From: Mycolicibacterium celeriflavum
GTDB taxonomy: Bacteria > Actinomycetota > Actinomycetes > Mycobacteriales > Mycobacteriaceae
Reading direction: 5' to 3'
Assembly (NCBI RefSeq): GCF_010731795.1
Contig: NZ_AP022591.1
Coordinates: 2,542,001-2,606,000, forward strand
Length of the DNA stretch: 64,000 nt
The notes below the pieces were generated by a model. That model was not told where the DNA came from. It made no database searches and was given only the letters and a program-made list of their open reading frames with translations. A program made the position numbers and the translations under genes. Shown piece by piece: positions 26,114 to 34,273 of the stretch (its first letter is position 1; every line of letters starts with the position of its first letter).

Positions 26114-29100
26114 GGCTTCTCCTCGGTGTGGTCTGTCGAAGCCTCGGTGGTGTCCAGGTTGGTGCCCGTCTCGGGGGTGATGCGCGCCCGCTCGCGGTAC
26201 ATCGCGATGTACTCCAGCAGCGCCGGTCCACGCGGCCGTCGACCGGGCTGGATGTCGCATGTCGCGACCTTGCTCTCTTGGATGAACACGTTCGGGTCGG
26301 CGACCACGCCCACCAGGTCGTTCACCACGTCGCCGTCGATCAGCCCGACACTGCCCCAGTGGTAGGGCATCCAGACCTGGTGCACGATCCGGTCCTCGAT
26401 CCGCAGCGGCCGCATCCGGTCCGTCACGAACACCCGTGCATCGACCGCCGACCGGCTGGTCACCACGTGCGCCCATTCCATATGCGTCAGACCGCGTTCG
26501 GCCGCCAGCTGCGGCGACACCTCCACGAACAAACCCGGCTGAAGTTCGCTGAGATAGGGCAGGTGGCGGCTCATTCCGCCCGCGGTGTGGTGCTCGGTCA
26601 GCCGGGCCGCGGTGAAGACGAACGGGAACACCTCGCCGTGCAACTCCGGCGGCGACGGGTTCGACGGGTTGTCCGCACGTCCGTACACCTTGCGCGCCGG
26701 ATTGCCCTGCTGCTTGTAGAACGCGTTGGGCACCGGTGACTCGTGCGGCTCGTAGTGCGTCGGCAACGGCCCGTCGAGCACCCCGTTCGGCGCGAACAGC
26801 CAGCCCTTGCCGTCGGCTTGCATGACGAACGCGTCGTCACCGCGCAGCGCATCGACACCGACTGCGTCCGACGGCGGTTCGTAGTCCGGCGGTTTGGTCT
26901 TCTCGAAGTCGGGGACGTCGTAACCGGTCCACTCGCCCTTCGAGGCGTCCCACCACACCAGCTTCTTGCGCTCGCTCCACGGCCTGCCCTGCGGGTCCGC
27001 CGACGCGCGGTTGTAGAGCACGCGCCGGTTCAGCGGCCACACCCAACCCCACTGCGCGTCGTCGTGCGGCGCGCGCCGGGCGGCCTGGTTGACCTCGTCG
27101 GCGTAGACGCCGCTGTAGATCCAGCACCCGCACATCGTGGTGCCGTCGGCCTTGAGTTCCAGATAGCCGTTCACCGCACGACCCGTCGTCAGGTCGACGC
27201 CGTTGATGCGCCGCAGCACATCCTCGGCGGACGGTTCGTCGCCCTCCAGTTCGTAGTCCCAGGAGAGGTCGAGCAGCGGGCGGTCGCGCTCATCTGTTGA
27301 GCCGGCGAGCTTTTCACGCAGGATACGGCCCAGGTGGTAGAAGAACCACAACTCGGAGCGGGCGTCGCCCGGCGGTTCGACCGCCTTCTCCCGCCACTGC
27401 AGTTTGCGCTGCGTCTGCGTGAACGTGCCCGCCTTCTCCACATGCGACGCGGCCGGGAACAGGAACACCTCGGTGCGGCACGTCTGCGGTTCGATCTCCC
27501 CCGTTTCGATTTCGGGGGAGTTCTTCCAGAGCGTCGCGCTCTCGATCTCGACGAGATCGCGCACCACCAGCCAGTCGAGGTTGGCCATGCCGAGGCGCTG
27601 CAACCGTCCGTGGGCCGACCCGACCGCCGGGTTCTGGCCGAGCAGGAAGTAGCCGAACACGTTGCCGTCGACCATGTCCATCACTGTGCGGTAGGTGCCG
27701 TGGTCGCCGTTGATGCGCGGCAGATAGTCGAAGCAGTAGTCGTTGTCGGCGGTAGCGTGCTCGCCCCAGTACTCCTTGAGCAGCGACACCATGTACGTAT
27801 CGGCGTTGTGCCAGAAGCCTTTCTGATTGTGCCCGATGATGTCGTCGAGATACTCCGACAACGTCTCCTGACCTGCGTGCGGCATCGCCAGATAGCCGGG
27901 TAGCAGGTTGAACAACGTCGGCACGTCGGTCGAGCCCTGGATGCTGGCGTGCCCGCGCAGCGCGAACACGCCGCCACCGGGTCGGCCGATGTTGCCCAGC
28001 AGCAACTGGATGATCGCCCCGGCGCGGATGAACTGCGCGCCCATCGTGTGTTGCGTCCACCCGACGCTGTACACCAGGGCAGACGTGCGCTCGCGCCCGG
28101 AGTTGGCGGCCCACGTCCGCGCAATGTCGAGGAAGTCCGATGCCGGTATGCCGCACACGCGTTCCACCATCTCCGGCGTGTAGCGGGCGTAGTGCCGCTT
28201 GAGGATCTGATAGACGCAGCGGGGGTGTTGCAAGGTCGGGTCTGATGGAATACATTGCGCCCCAACCTCGATCGGTGCGCCGCCCGACCCGTGCTGATCG
28301 GGCGCGGCGTGCTCCTTGGCGCCGGCGCCGCCGTATTCGGGATCGGTGCGTTCGTACTGCCACGTCGACGGGTCGTAAGAGGCAGTGTCGCGGTCGTAGC
28401 CGGAGAACAACCCCTCGAGGTCCTCCGCGTCGCGGAAGCGTTCGTCGACGATGAACGATGCGTTGGTGTACGCGGTGACGTACTCGCGGAAGTCAAGGTC
28501 GTTGCTCAGGATGTGGTTGATCACCCCGCCGAGGAACGCGATGTCACTGCCCGCGCGCAGCGTGAGATGCCGGTCGGCCAGCGCGCTGGTGCGGGTGAAC
28601 CGCGGATCGATGTGCACCACCTCCGCGCCGCGCGCCTTGGCCTCGACGACCCATTGGAACCCGACCGGATGGGCTTCGGCCATGTTCGAGCCCATGATCA
28701 CGATGAAGTCCGCATTGGCGAGGTCTTGCTGGTAGTCCGTCGCCCCGCCGCGACCGAAGGAGGCTCCCAGACCGGGAACCGTGGCGCTGTGTCAAATGCG
28801 GGCCTGGTTCTCGATCTGCAGTGCCCCCAACGCGGTGAAAAGCTTCTTGATCAGGTAGTTCTCTTCGTTGTCCAGCGTCGCGCCGCCCAGGCTGGCGATA
28901 CCCATGGTGCGGCGCAGCGTGTTGCGGTCGGCGTCGAACTGCTGCCAGCCCTTCTCGCGCGCGTCGAGGATGCGGTCGGCGACCATGTCCATCGCCGTGT
29001 CGAGGTCGATGTCCTGCCACTCGGTGGCGTACGGCGGGCGGTAGCGCACCTTGGTCAACCGCTGCGGACCGGTGACAAGCTGCTTGCTCGCAGAACCCTT

Positions 29101-29361
29101 GGGGCACAGGCGGCCTCGCGATATCGGACTGTCCGGATTGCCCTCGATCTGGATGACTTTCTCGTCCTTGACGTAGACCTTCTGCGCGCAGCCCACCGCG
29201 CAGTACGGGCAGACGGAATGCGCGACCCGGTCCGCTTCGGTGGTCCGCGGCGTCAGCGTGGCTGAGCGCTTGGACTGCGCGGCCTGGCCCCGGCCCAACC
29301 GGTCCTGACCGGTGAGCTGGCGGTAGACCGGCCACGACTGGAACAGCCCCTTGATGTCCAT
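26110..29361 (-). CDS. fdhA: selenocysteine-containing formate dehydrogenase, catalytic subunit
   Basis: 1083 residues when the in-frame TGA at 28794-28792 is read as selenocysteine. Start ATG 29361 has AAGGAGG upstream. Residues 51-86 hold the CPYCAVGC plus RLCPKGS [4Fe-4S] ligands. Sec190 lies in NQARI-U-HSATVPGLGASF, exactly where E. coli FDH has its Mo-ligating Sec. A bacterial SECIS hairpin follows the UGA. The remaining 893 codons (molybdopterin-guanine-dinucleotide domains, e.g. YSVGWTQHTMGAQFIRAGAI and the C-terminal ARVFVTDRMRPL region) continue in the same frame, so a stop codon here would remove the whole cofactor-binding body. The enzyme oxidises formate to CO2 and feeds FdhB and NrfD. 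A naive annotation would split it into two ORFs. selA, selB, tRNA-Sec and selD lie 5-9 kb away. Confidence 0.95.
28762..28794 (-). promoter_or_regulatory. bacterial SECIS element after the fdhA UGA codon
   Basis: The UGA (28794-28792) is followed, after 11 bases, by a hairpin. GGTTCCC (28780-28774) pairs with GGGAGCC (28768-28762), seven pairs including one G-T, around the loop GGTCT (28773-28769). E. coli fdhF uses the same GGUCU apical loop and a similar stem at this distance to bind SelB. This structural match is seen directly and is the main support for Sec insertion. Confidence 0.9.
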
Positions 29362-29371
29362 AGCGCCTCCT

Positions 29372-29396
29372 TACCCGACGTCTCCCCCATCAAACC
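29372..29396 (-). promoter_or_regulatory. SigF-like promoter of the fdhA operon (tentative)
   Basis: On the minus strand GGTTT (29396-29392), 15 bp and GGGTA (29376-29372) fit the SigF pattern exactly. The -10 element touches the AAGGAGG ribosome site, so a transcript from it would be almost leaderless. An alternative upstream promoter may exist, hence modest confidence. The rest of the 193-bp gap to the GH16 gene shows nothing else. Confidence 0.4.
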
Positions 29397-29554
29397 GCGT
29401 CGCGGCGCTGCTGTTGCGCAGTTGGCGCCATGTCGGCGTCGGGCCTCGTCAGGGCGCTGCGTCGCCGCCGGTCGTCCTCCTTCGCGGGCGACTCCGGGCG
29501 CCATGGTGGCGGGAACCGAACGCAACTGCTGCGCTCACCCTCTATGGTGCTGCT

Positions 29555-30409
29555 GTGGCCGAAATCGACCGTCGCACCCTGATGATGATGACCGGAGTCG
29601 CCGCGCTGGGCGCGGCGGCCATGCCCGCCCCCCTGGCCAATGCCTCACCGCTACGGCCATCCCCACCGGCGCAGCCGCCACCTGATGCGGCGACAGGCAC
29701 CTACCTGTTCCAGGACGAATTCGACGGCCCGGCCGGATCGGCCCCCGATCCGGCGAAGTGGATCGTGCAGAACTGGGACGACCCGGTGACGCCCCCGATC
29801 GCTGGGCATTACCGCGACGACCGTCGCAACGTGTTCATCGACGGCAACTCCAACCTCGTGCTGTGCGCGACCCAGGAAGGCGACCAGTACTTCAGCGGCA
29901 AGGTGCTCAGCCACTTCCGAGGCCAGATCGGCACCACATGGGAAGCGCGCATCAAGCTCGACTGCATGCACCCCGGCCTGTGGCCCGCCTACTGGCTGCT
30001 CAACCAGGACCCGCTGCCCGATGGTGAGATCGACATCGTCGAGTACTACGGCAACGAGTCGTGGCCGCCCGGCACCACCGTCCACGCCGCCTCCAACGGC
30101 AAGACGTGGGAGGGCAAGTCGATCCCCCAGCTGGTGGACCCGGCGTGGCACAACTGGCGCACCGAGTGGAGCGAGGACGGCTTCCGCTTCTGGCGCGACT
30201 ACGTCGACGGCGCTGACCCGTACTTCACCGTTCCGGCCGAGCCGATTCCCGTTCACGGCCGACCCGGGGACCTGCGGTGGCCGTTCAGCATCCCCGGCTA
30301 CTGGCTGCAGGCGATCTTCAACCTCGCGGTCGGTGGTTCGGGTGGCGGCGATCCGCGTCGGGCCCCCTACCCATCGGTGATGCTCATCGACTGGATCCGC
30401 GTCTGGTAG
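29555..30409 (+). CDS. secreted glycoside hydrolase family 16 (beta-glucanase-like)
   Basis: 284 residues from GTG 29555. The N-terminus is a Tat-type signal (DRRTLMMMTGVAALGAAAMP). The jelly-roll catalytic core carries the GH16 motif DGEIDIVEYYG with E158 as nucleophile, D160 and E163 as acid/base. TYLFQDEFDGPAGS and WHNWRTEWSEDGFRFW are the usual flanking landmarks. The family cleaves beta-1,3/1,4-glucans or related galactans. Actinobacterial members of this size are exported. Divergent from the formate dehydrogenase operon. Its 3' end overlaps the reading frame of the GT-C gene. Confidence 0.88.
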   Translation: MAEIDRRTLMMMTGVAALGAAAMPAPLANASPLRPSPPAQPPPDAATGTYLFQDEFDGPAGSAPDPAKWIVQNWDDPVTPPIAGHYRDDRRNVFIDGNSNLVLCATQEGDQYFSGKVLSHFRGQIGTTWEARIKLDCMHPGLWPAYWLLNQDPLPDGEIDIVEYYGNESWPPGTTVHAASNGKTWEGKSIPQLVDPAWHNWRTEWSEDGFRFWRDYVDGADPYFTVPAEPIPVHGRPGDLRWPFSIPGYWLQAIFNLAVGGSGGGDPRRAPYPSVMLIDWIRVW

Positions 30410-31920
30410 ACGTCCCCGGCCGCGGTCGGCTGGCGCGGCTGGAACCGCTGCTCGTCGCCGTCCTCGGCGCCGCGGTGAGCCTCGTGGGCGCCGGCCGTCC
30501 GTCGTTCTGGTACGACGAGGCGGCGACGATCTCGGCGTCCTACAGCCGGTCGCTGCATCAGCTGTGGCAGATGCTGGCCGACGTGGACGCCGTCCACGGC
30601 CTCTACTACCTGCTGATGCACGGCTGGTTCGCCGTCTTCCCGCCGACCGAGTTCTGGTCGCGGGTGCCGAGCGGCCTGGCGGTCGGCGCCGCCGCGGCGG
30701 GCGTGGTGGTGCTGGGCAGGCAGCTGTCGTCGCGGACGGTCGGGCTCGCGGCGGGCGTCGTCTGCGCGATCCTGCCCCGGGCGACGTGGGCGGGTATCGA
30801 GGCGCGTCCGTACGCGTTGTCGATGATGCTCGCCGTGTGGCTGGCGGTCCTGCTGGTGTGGACGACGCAGCGCGAATCCCGTTGGGCGTGGGCGGGTTAC
30901 GGCGTGCTGCTGGCGGTGTCGATCCTGCTCGATGTCTACCTGGCGCTGTTGTTCTTCGTCCACGCCGTCTTCGTGATGGCGTTCCGGCGCACCCGGACGG
31001 TGGTGCTGCCGTTCGCGATCGCATCGGGAATCGCGCTCGGCGTGATGGCGCCGTTCGTCGCGGTGGTCGCCGGACAGGCCAACCAGATCAGCTGGATCAC
31101 GCCGATCGGTCTGCGAACCTTCGAAGACGTTGCCGTACAGCAGTATTTCGACCGCAATCCGTATTTCGCGGCGCTGTCCGCGGTGGTGGTGCTGGTGGCG
31201 ATCGCGGTGTGGGTGTTCGTGAGGCGGCCGAGCGTCGGTGAGCGGGAAGCGATCGTGCTGGCGGTGGCGTGGCTGGTGATTCCGACGGCGCTGATCGTGG
31301 CGTACTCGGCGCTGGCCGAACCGCTCTACACGCCGCGCTATCTGTGCTTCACCGCGCCCGCGATGGCCCTGCTGCTCGGGGTCTGCATCGCCGCGTTGGC
31401 GCGCTCGGCGTGGGTAACGGCGGCGGTCGTCGGCGTGTTCGCCGTGGTCGCGGCGCCCACTTTCGTTACGGTGCAACGCGGTCCGTATGCGAAGTACCAC
31501 ATGGATTACAGCCAGGTGGCCGACCTGGTCTCGACGAAGGCCGCCGCGGGCGACTGTCTTCTGGTCAACGACACCGTGACGTTCCATCCCGCGCCGATGC
31601 GACCGCTGATGGCCGCGCGCCCCGACGCCTTCCGTAAGGTGGTCGACGTCAGCCTCTGGCAGCGGGCGGTCGACACCCGCGAGGTGTTCGACACGAACCT
31701 CATCCCCGAGGCGTCCGTGGGGCCGCTCGAACATTGCGCGACCGTCTGGATCATCACGCAGGCAGACCCCGCCGCTCCGAAACGCGAAGAGGGAGTGGCG
31801 ATTCCGCCCGGTCCGCTGTTCGGCGGCACACGCGCGTTCGCCGTCAGCCACGACATGGGCTTTCGTCTGGTCGAGCGGTGGCAGTTCAGCCTGGTGCAGG
31901 TGATCCGGGCGCAGCGGTAG
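30277..31920 (+). CDS. GT-C (GT39-like) membrane glycosyltransferase, start uncertain
   Basis: Up to 547 residues, about 10-11 hydrophobic spans. LVGAGRPSFWYDEAATISAS is the GT39/ArnT first-loop motif: the acidic DE of WYDE is the catalytic pair of polyprenol-phosphate-dependent mannosyl/arabinosyl transferases. HGLYYLLMHGWFAVF and ALAEPLYTPRYLCFTAPAMA are further family marks. The C-terminal 110 residues form a soluble domain. The first in-frame start (30277) lies inside the GH16 gene, and the next, GTG 30475, falls after the start of helix 1. Which start is used is unclear. A start near 30410 would need a non-standard codon. Confidence 0.75.
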   Translation: MAVQHPRLLAAGDLQPRGRWFGWRRSASGPLPIGDAHRLDPRLVDVPGRGRLARLEPLLVAVLGAAVSLVGAGRPSFWYDEAATISASYSRSLHQLWQMLADVDAVHGLYYLLMHGWFAVFPPTEFWSRVPSGLAVGAAAAGVVVLGRQLSSRTVGLAAGVVCAILPRATWAGIEARPYALSMMLAVWLAVLLVWTTQRESRWAWAGYGVLLAVSILLDVYLALLFFVHAVFVMAFRRTRTVVLPFAIASGIALGVMAPFVAVVAGQANQISWITPIGLRTFEDVAVQQYFDRNPYFAALSAVVVLVAIAVWVFVRRPSVGEREAIVLAVAWLVIPTALIVAYSALAEPLYTPRYLCFTAPAMALLLGVCIAALARSAWVTAAVVGVFAVVAAPTFVTVQRGPYAKYHMDYSQVADLVSTKAAAGDCLLVNDTVTFHPAPMRPLMAARPDAFRKVVDVSLWQRAVDTREVFDTNLIPEASVGPLEHCATVWIITQADPAAPKREEGVAIPPGPLFGGTRAFAVSHDMGFRLVERWQFSLVQVIRAQR

Positions 31921-31923
31921 GCG

Positions 31924-32478
31924 TCAGGTGTTGCGCCCGCTGAGGGCGTCGCGCAACCGGTCCACCAGACCCGCGCCCGGTGCGAGGATCTTGTTGGCCG
32001 GCGGGTGATCGGGCGCCAGCGGGTGCGGCCGTGTCGGCGCCATTGCCTTGGCGCGCTGGAACTTCTCACTCAGCTCGTGCAGCTCCTCGGGCGGGCAGGA
32101 ATCGCGCAGCTCGGCGAGCATGTCGTTCTCCTCGTCCTCGATGTGATGGCGGATCTCGCCGATGAGCTTTCGCACCAGATCGTCGTACTCGGGGTCGTCG
32201 GTGCCGGCCTTCTCGATGGCCTTCATGATCTCCTCGGCCTCGGCGTGCTCTTTCAACTCGTGATCGGCGAGCTTGTCACCGTCGGGCAGCACACTCCTGG
32301 CGGCCGGATACAGGTACTGCTCCTCGGCGACGGCGTGCCGGACGATGCCGGCGATCACGTGCTCGACGAGATCGGGTTGGCTGTGCGGGTCACCGCTGGA
32401 TTCGATCTCGGTGAAGACGCTTTCGAACTCGCGATGGTCGCTGATGATGTCGTCGACGATGTTTCCGGTATCAGCCAT
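31924..32478 (-). CDS. hemerythrin-like (HHE) domain protein
   Basis: 184 residues from ATG 32478, five bases after AGGAGGG. The di-iron helix bundle has the HHE ligands: IISDHREFESVFTEIES, VRHAVAEEQYLYPAARSVL, DHELKEHAEAEEIMKAIE and RHHIEDEENDMLAEL. Such proteins bind O2, NO or peroxide, and mycobacterial homologues are implicated in peroxide and NO responses. The C-terminal 40 residues are proline-rich and probably disordered. A near-perfect SigF promoter lies 25 bp upstream. Confidence 0.9.
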   Translation of the reverse strand: MADTGNIVDDIISDHREFESVFTEIESSGDPHSQPDLVEHVIAGIVRHAVAEEQYLYPAARSVLPDGDKLADHELKEHAEAEEIMKAIEKAGTDDPEYDDLVRKLIGEIRHHIEDEENDMLAELRDSCPPEELHELSEKFQRAKAMAPTRPHPLAPDHPPANKILAPGAGLVDRLRDALSGRNT

Positions 32479-32502
32479 GGTCACCCTCCTCGACTGAGGC
32501 GG

Positions 32503-32528
32503 CTACCCGCGTGGTGGGCGGCCAAACC
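32503..32528 (-). promoter_or_regulatory. SigF-like promoter of the hemerythrin gene
   Basis: GGTTT (32528-32524), 15 bp, GGGTAG (32508-32503) on the minus strand: five of six -10 bases and the full -35 match the SigF pattern. It lies 25 bp upstream of ATG 32478. Confidence 0.65.
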
Positions 32529-32541
32529 TGGCCGATACGCG

Positions 32542-33885
32542 CTATGCGAATCCGAACACCGGCGGGATGACGAGGACGACCAGCACCGCCCAGATCCCGA
32601 AGGTGGGAAGGTAGCGAGTCTGCCAGCGTTCCATGGAGGCGAAATCGCGCCGGCCACGCAGGAAACCGACGAGCAGGCATGCCGACCACGACAGGTTGAC
32701 CAGCAGCACCAGGTTCAAGCCGAGCGCGGTCACCTTGTTCGGCGTGAAGCCGAATTCCGCTATGCGCGTGAGCATCGCGACCAACATCAGCACGTCGACC
32801 GCCAGTGCGCTGATCACGAGCACGAGCTGCAGTCGGTCGAACAGGTCCGCCGGCGCCAACGGGTCGCGGGCGGAGATCGCGTACAGAAGCAGACCGAGGA
32901 CTAGAACCAGGATGAGGTCCATCAGGATCAACAGGTTCCGGTCGACGTCGACCAGGCTGCCGTTCGCGATGAACGACGCGAGCAGCACCAGCAGCATGAT
33001 CGTGGTCAGCGGGGTGAACACCCGGGTCAGCACGGGCGCGATGTTCTCCACCACGTTCTGTTTGGCTTCGACGAGCCATGCGGCGACGACGATTCCGCCC
33101 GCCACGCCGATCGGCACGATCCAGTCCTCGATGGCCCACTCGACATCGGTGCCCAGCGCCTCGAACGCGCCGACCGTCAACGCGATCAGCACGCCGGCGC
33201 CGAGGCCCAGCAGGGTGAGGTACACCACCCACTCGCCGGTGAACCGGATGAAATCCATTCGCCGCCGGTCGGATCGCCACTTGCCACCGACGTAGGCGAA
33301 CCCGACAGCGAACCACAACGCGATGGGCGCGTGGATCGTCGCGATCACCGCAGTCGCGCCATCGGGATCGAACGGGTACACGTTGAGCACGACGGCCGCC
33401 GCGACGAACGGCAGTGTCAGTGCCGCGATCACGCGCAAGCCCACCCGGCGTTTCCAGACGAAATAGCCGATCAGGAACGGAAGCACGAAAAGGCCGGCAT
33501 TGCGGGCGAACACCTCCTCCGCGAGCACGGCCGATCCGGCCTTGAGCGCCACCGCGCCGCCGAGCGCGAGCGCCAGGACGACGAACAGTTCGCTCCGCTG
33601 CTGTCGCCCATCGGCGCCCGGTGCGCCCGTCAGGACCAACTGCTTCCACAGCCGGTCGGAATGTTCCTGCGCGAATTCGCGGGAGATGCTGTGCACGTTG
33701 CCCATGCGCTTGACCGCGACCAGAAAGGCCTCGTCGCTCATCAGTCCGGCGGAGGACAGATCGGCGATCTGGTTGCGCAGGTGGTCTTCCATCTCGTCGG
33801 CGTCTGCCGCCGAGATCGCCCGATGACGCTCGACGTAGCCGCGCCACTGACCGATCTGTGATTCCAAGCCGACGTCGACGTCCAT
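32542..33885 (-). CDS. polytopic membrane protein with N-terminal permease-prefix domain
   Basis: 447 residues from ATG 33885, which shares its first base with the PadR stop. An alternative ATG at 33894 is nine bases upstream. The first 85 residues (HRAISAADADEMEDHLRNQI, AFLVAVKRMGNVHSISREFA) are the helical permease-prefix module that often follows a PadR regulator gene. About 11 hydrophobic helices then follow to the C-terminus, without transporter motifs that I can name. The gene pair PadR/prefix-membrane-protein is a common self-regulated unit. Function unknown. Confidence 0.75.
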   Translation of the reverse strand: MDVDVGLESQIGQWRGYVERHRAISAADADEMEDHLRNQIADLSSAGLMSDEAFLVAVKRMGNVHSISREFAQEHSDRLWKQLVLTGAPGADGRQQRSELFVVLALALGGAVALKAGSAVLAEEVFARNAGLFVLPFLIGYFVWKRRVGLRVIAALTLPFVAAAVVLNVYPFDPDGATAVIATIHAPIALWFAVGFAYVGGKWRSDRRRMDFIRFTGEWVVYLTLLGLGAGVLIALTVGAFEALGTDVEWAIEDWIVPIGVAGGIVVAAWLVEAKQNVVENIAPVLTRVFTPLTTIMLLVLLASFIANGSLVDVDRNLLILMDLILVLVLGLLLYAISARDPLAPADLFDRLQLVLVISALAVDVLMLVAMLTRIAEFGFTPNKVTALGLNLVLLVNLSWSACLLVGFLRGRRDFASMERWQTRYLPTFGIWAVLVVLVIPPVFGFA

Positions 33886-34247
33886 CACGCCCATCCCTGG
33901 GCCGCGGTGGGAGGCAGCGGGACACTGCGCCACACCTGGTCGAGCATTTGCGCCACGGCCTCCCACTGAGTTCGCCGCTCGGCGAGCATGTTTCGACCGG
34001 CGTCGGTGATCGCGTAGTGCTTGCGCCGTCGCCCGCTGTCGGAGACGCCCCACGTCGCGGTCACATATCCCAGGCGCTCGAGCCGATGCAGCAGCGGATA
34101 CAGCATTCCGTCCGTCCATTGGATCCGCCCGCCGGACAACTCCTGCACCCGCTTCAAGATCGCGTATCCGTAGGACTCGCCGTCGGCGAGGATGCCCAGC
34201 ACCAGCGGCGTCGCCGAGGCCGCCACCAGATCCTTGTCGATATACAT
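33885..34247 (-). CDS. PadR-family transcriptional regulator
   Basis: 120 residues. SATPLVLGILADGESYGYAI, LSGGRIQWTDGMLYPLLHRL and LERLGYVTATWGVSDSGRRR with KHYAITDAGRNML are the winged-helix DNA-binding domain of PadR (helices 1-3 and the wing). A short C-terminal dimer helix follows. It precedes and overlaps the membrane-protein gene, which it presumably represses. An inverted repeat 12-26 bp upstream of its start is the likely operator. The ligand that relieves repression is unknown. Confidence 0.9.
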   Translation of the reverse strand: MYIDKDLVAASATPLVLGILADGESYGYAILKRVQELSGGRIQWTDGMLYPLLHRLERLGYVTATWGVSDSGRRRKHYAITDAGRNMLAERRTQWEAVAQMLDQVWRSVPLPPTAAQGWA

Positions 34248-34258
34248 AGCGCCGCTAG

Positions 34259-34273
34259 CCTAGCAGCTCTAGG
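34259..34273. promoter_or_regulatory. candidate PadR operator
   Basis: CCTAG and CTAGG form perfect arms around a 5-base centre, 12 bp upstream of the padR-like start. It lies across the selB stop codon (34271-34269), so the PadR promoter must lie inside the selB 3' end. Confidence 0.45.

Noticed and set aside
26110..28701. Separate gene starting at MIMGSNMAEAHPVG
   Set aside because: It is the same frame as the upstream fdhA part and lacks its own ribosome site; the only break is the UGA with SECIS, so it is one selenoprotein gene.
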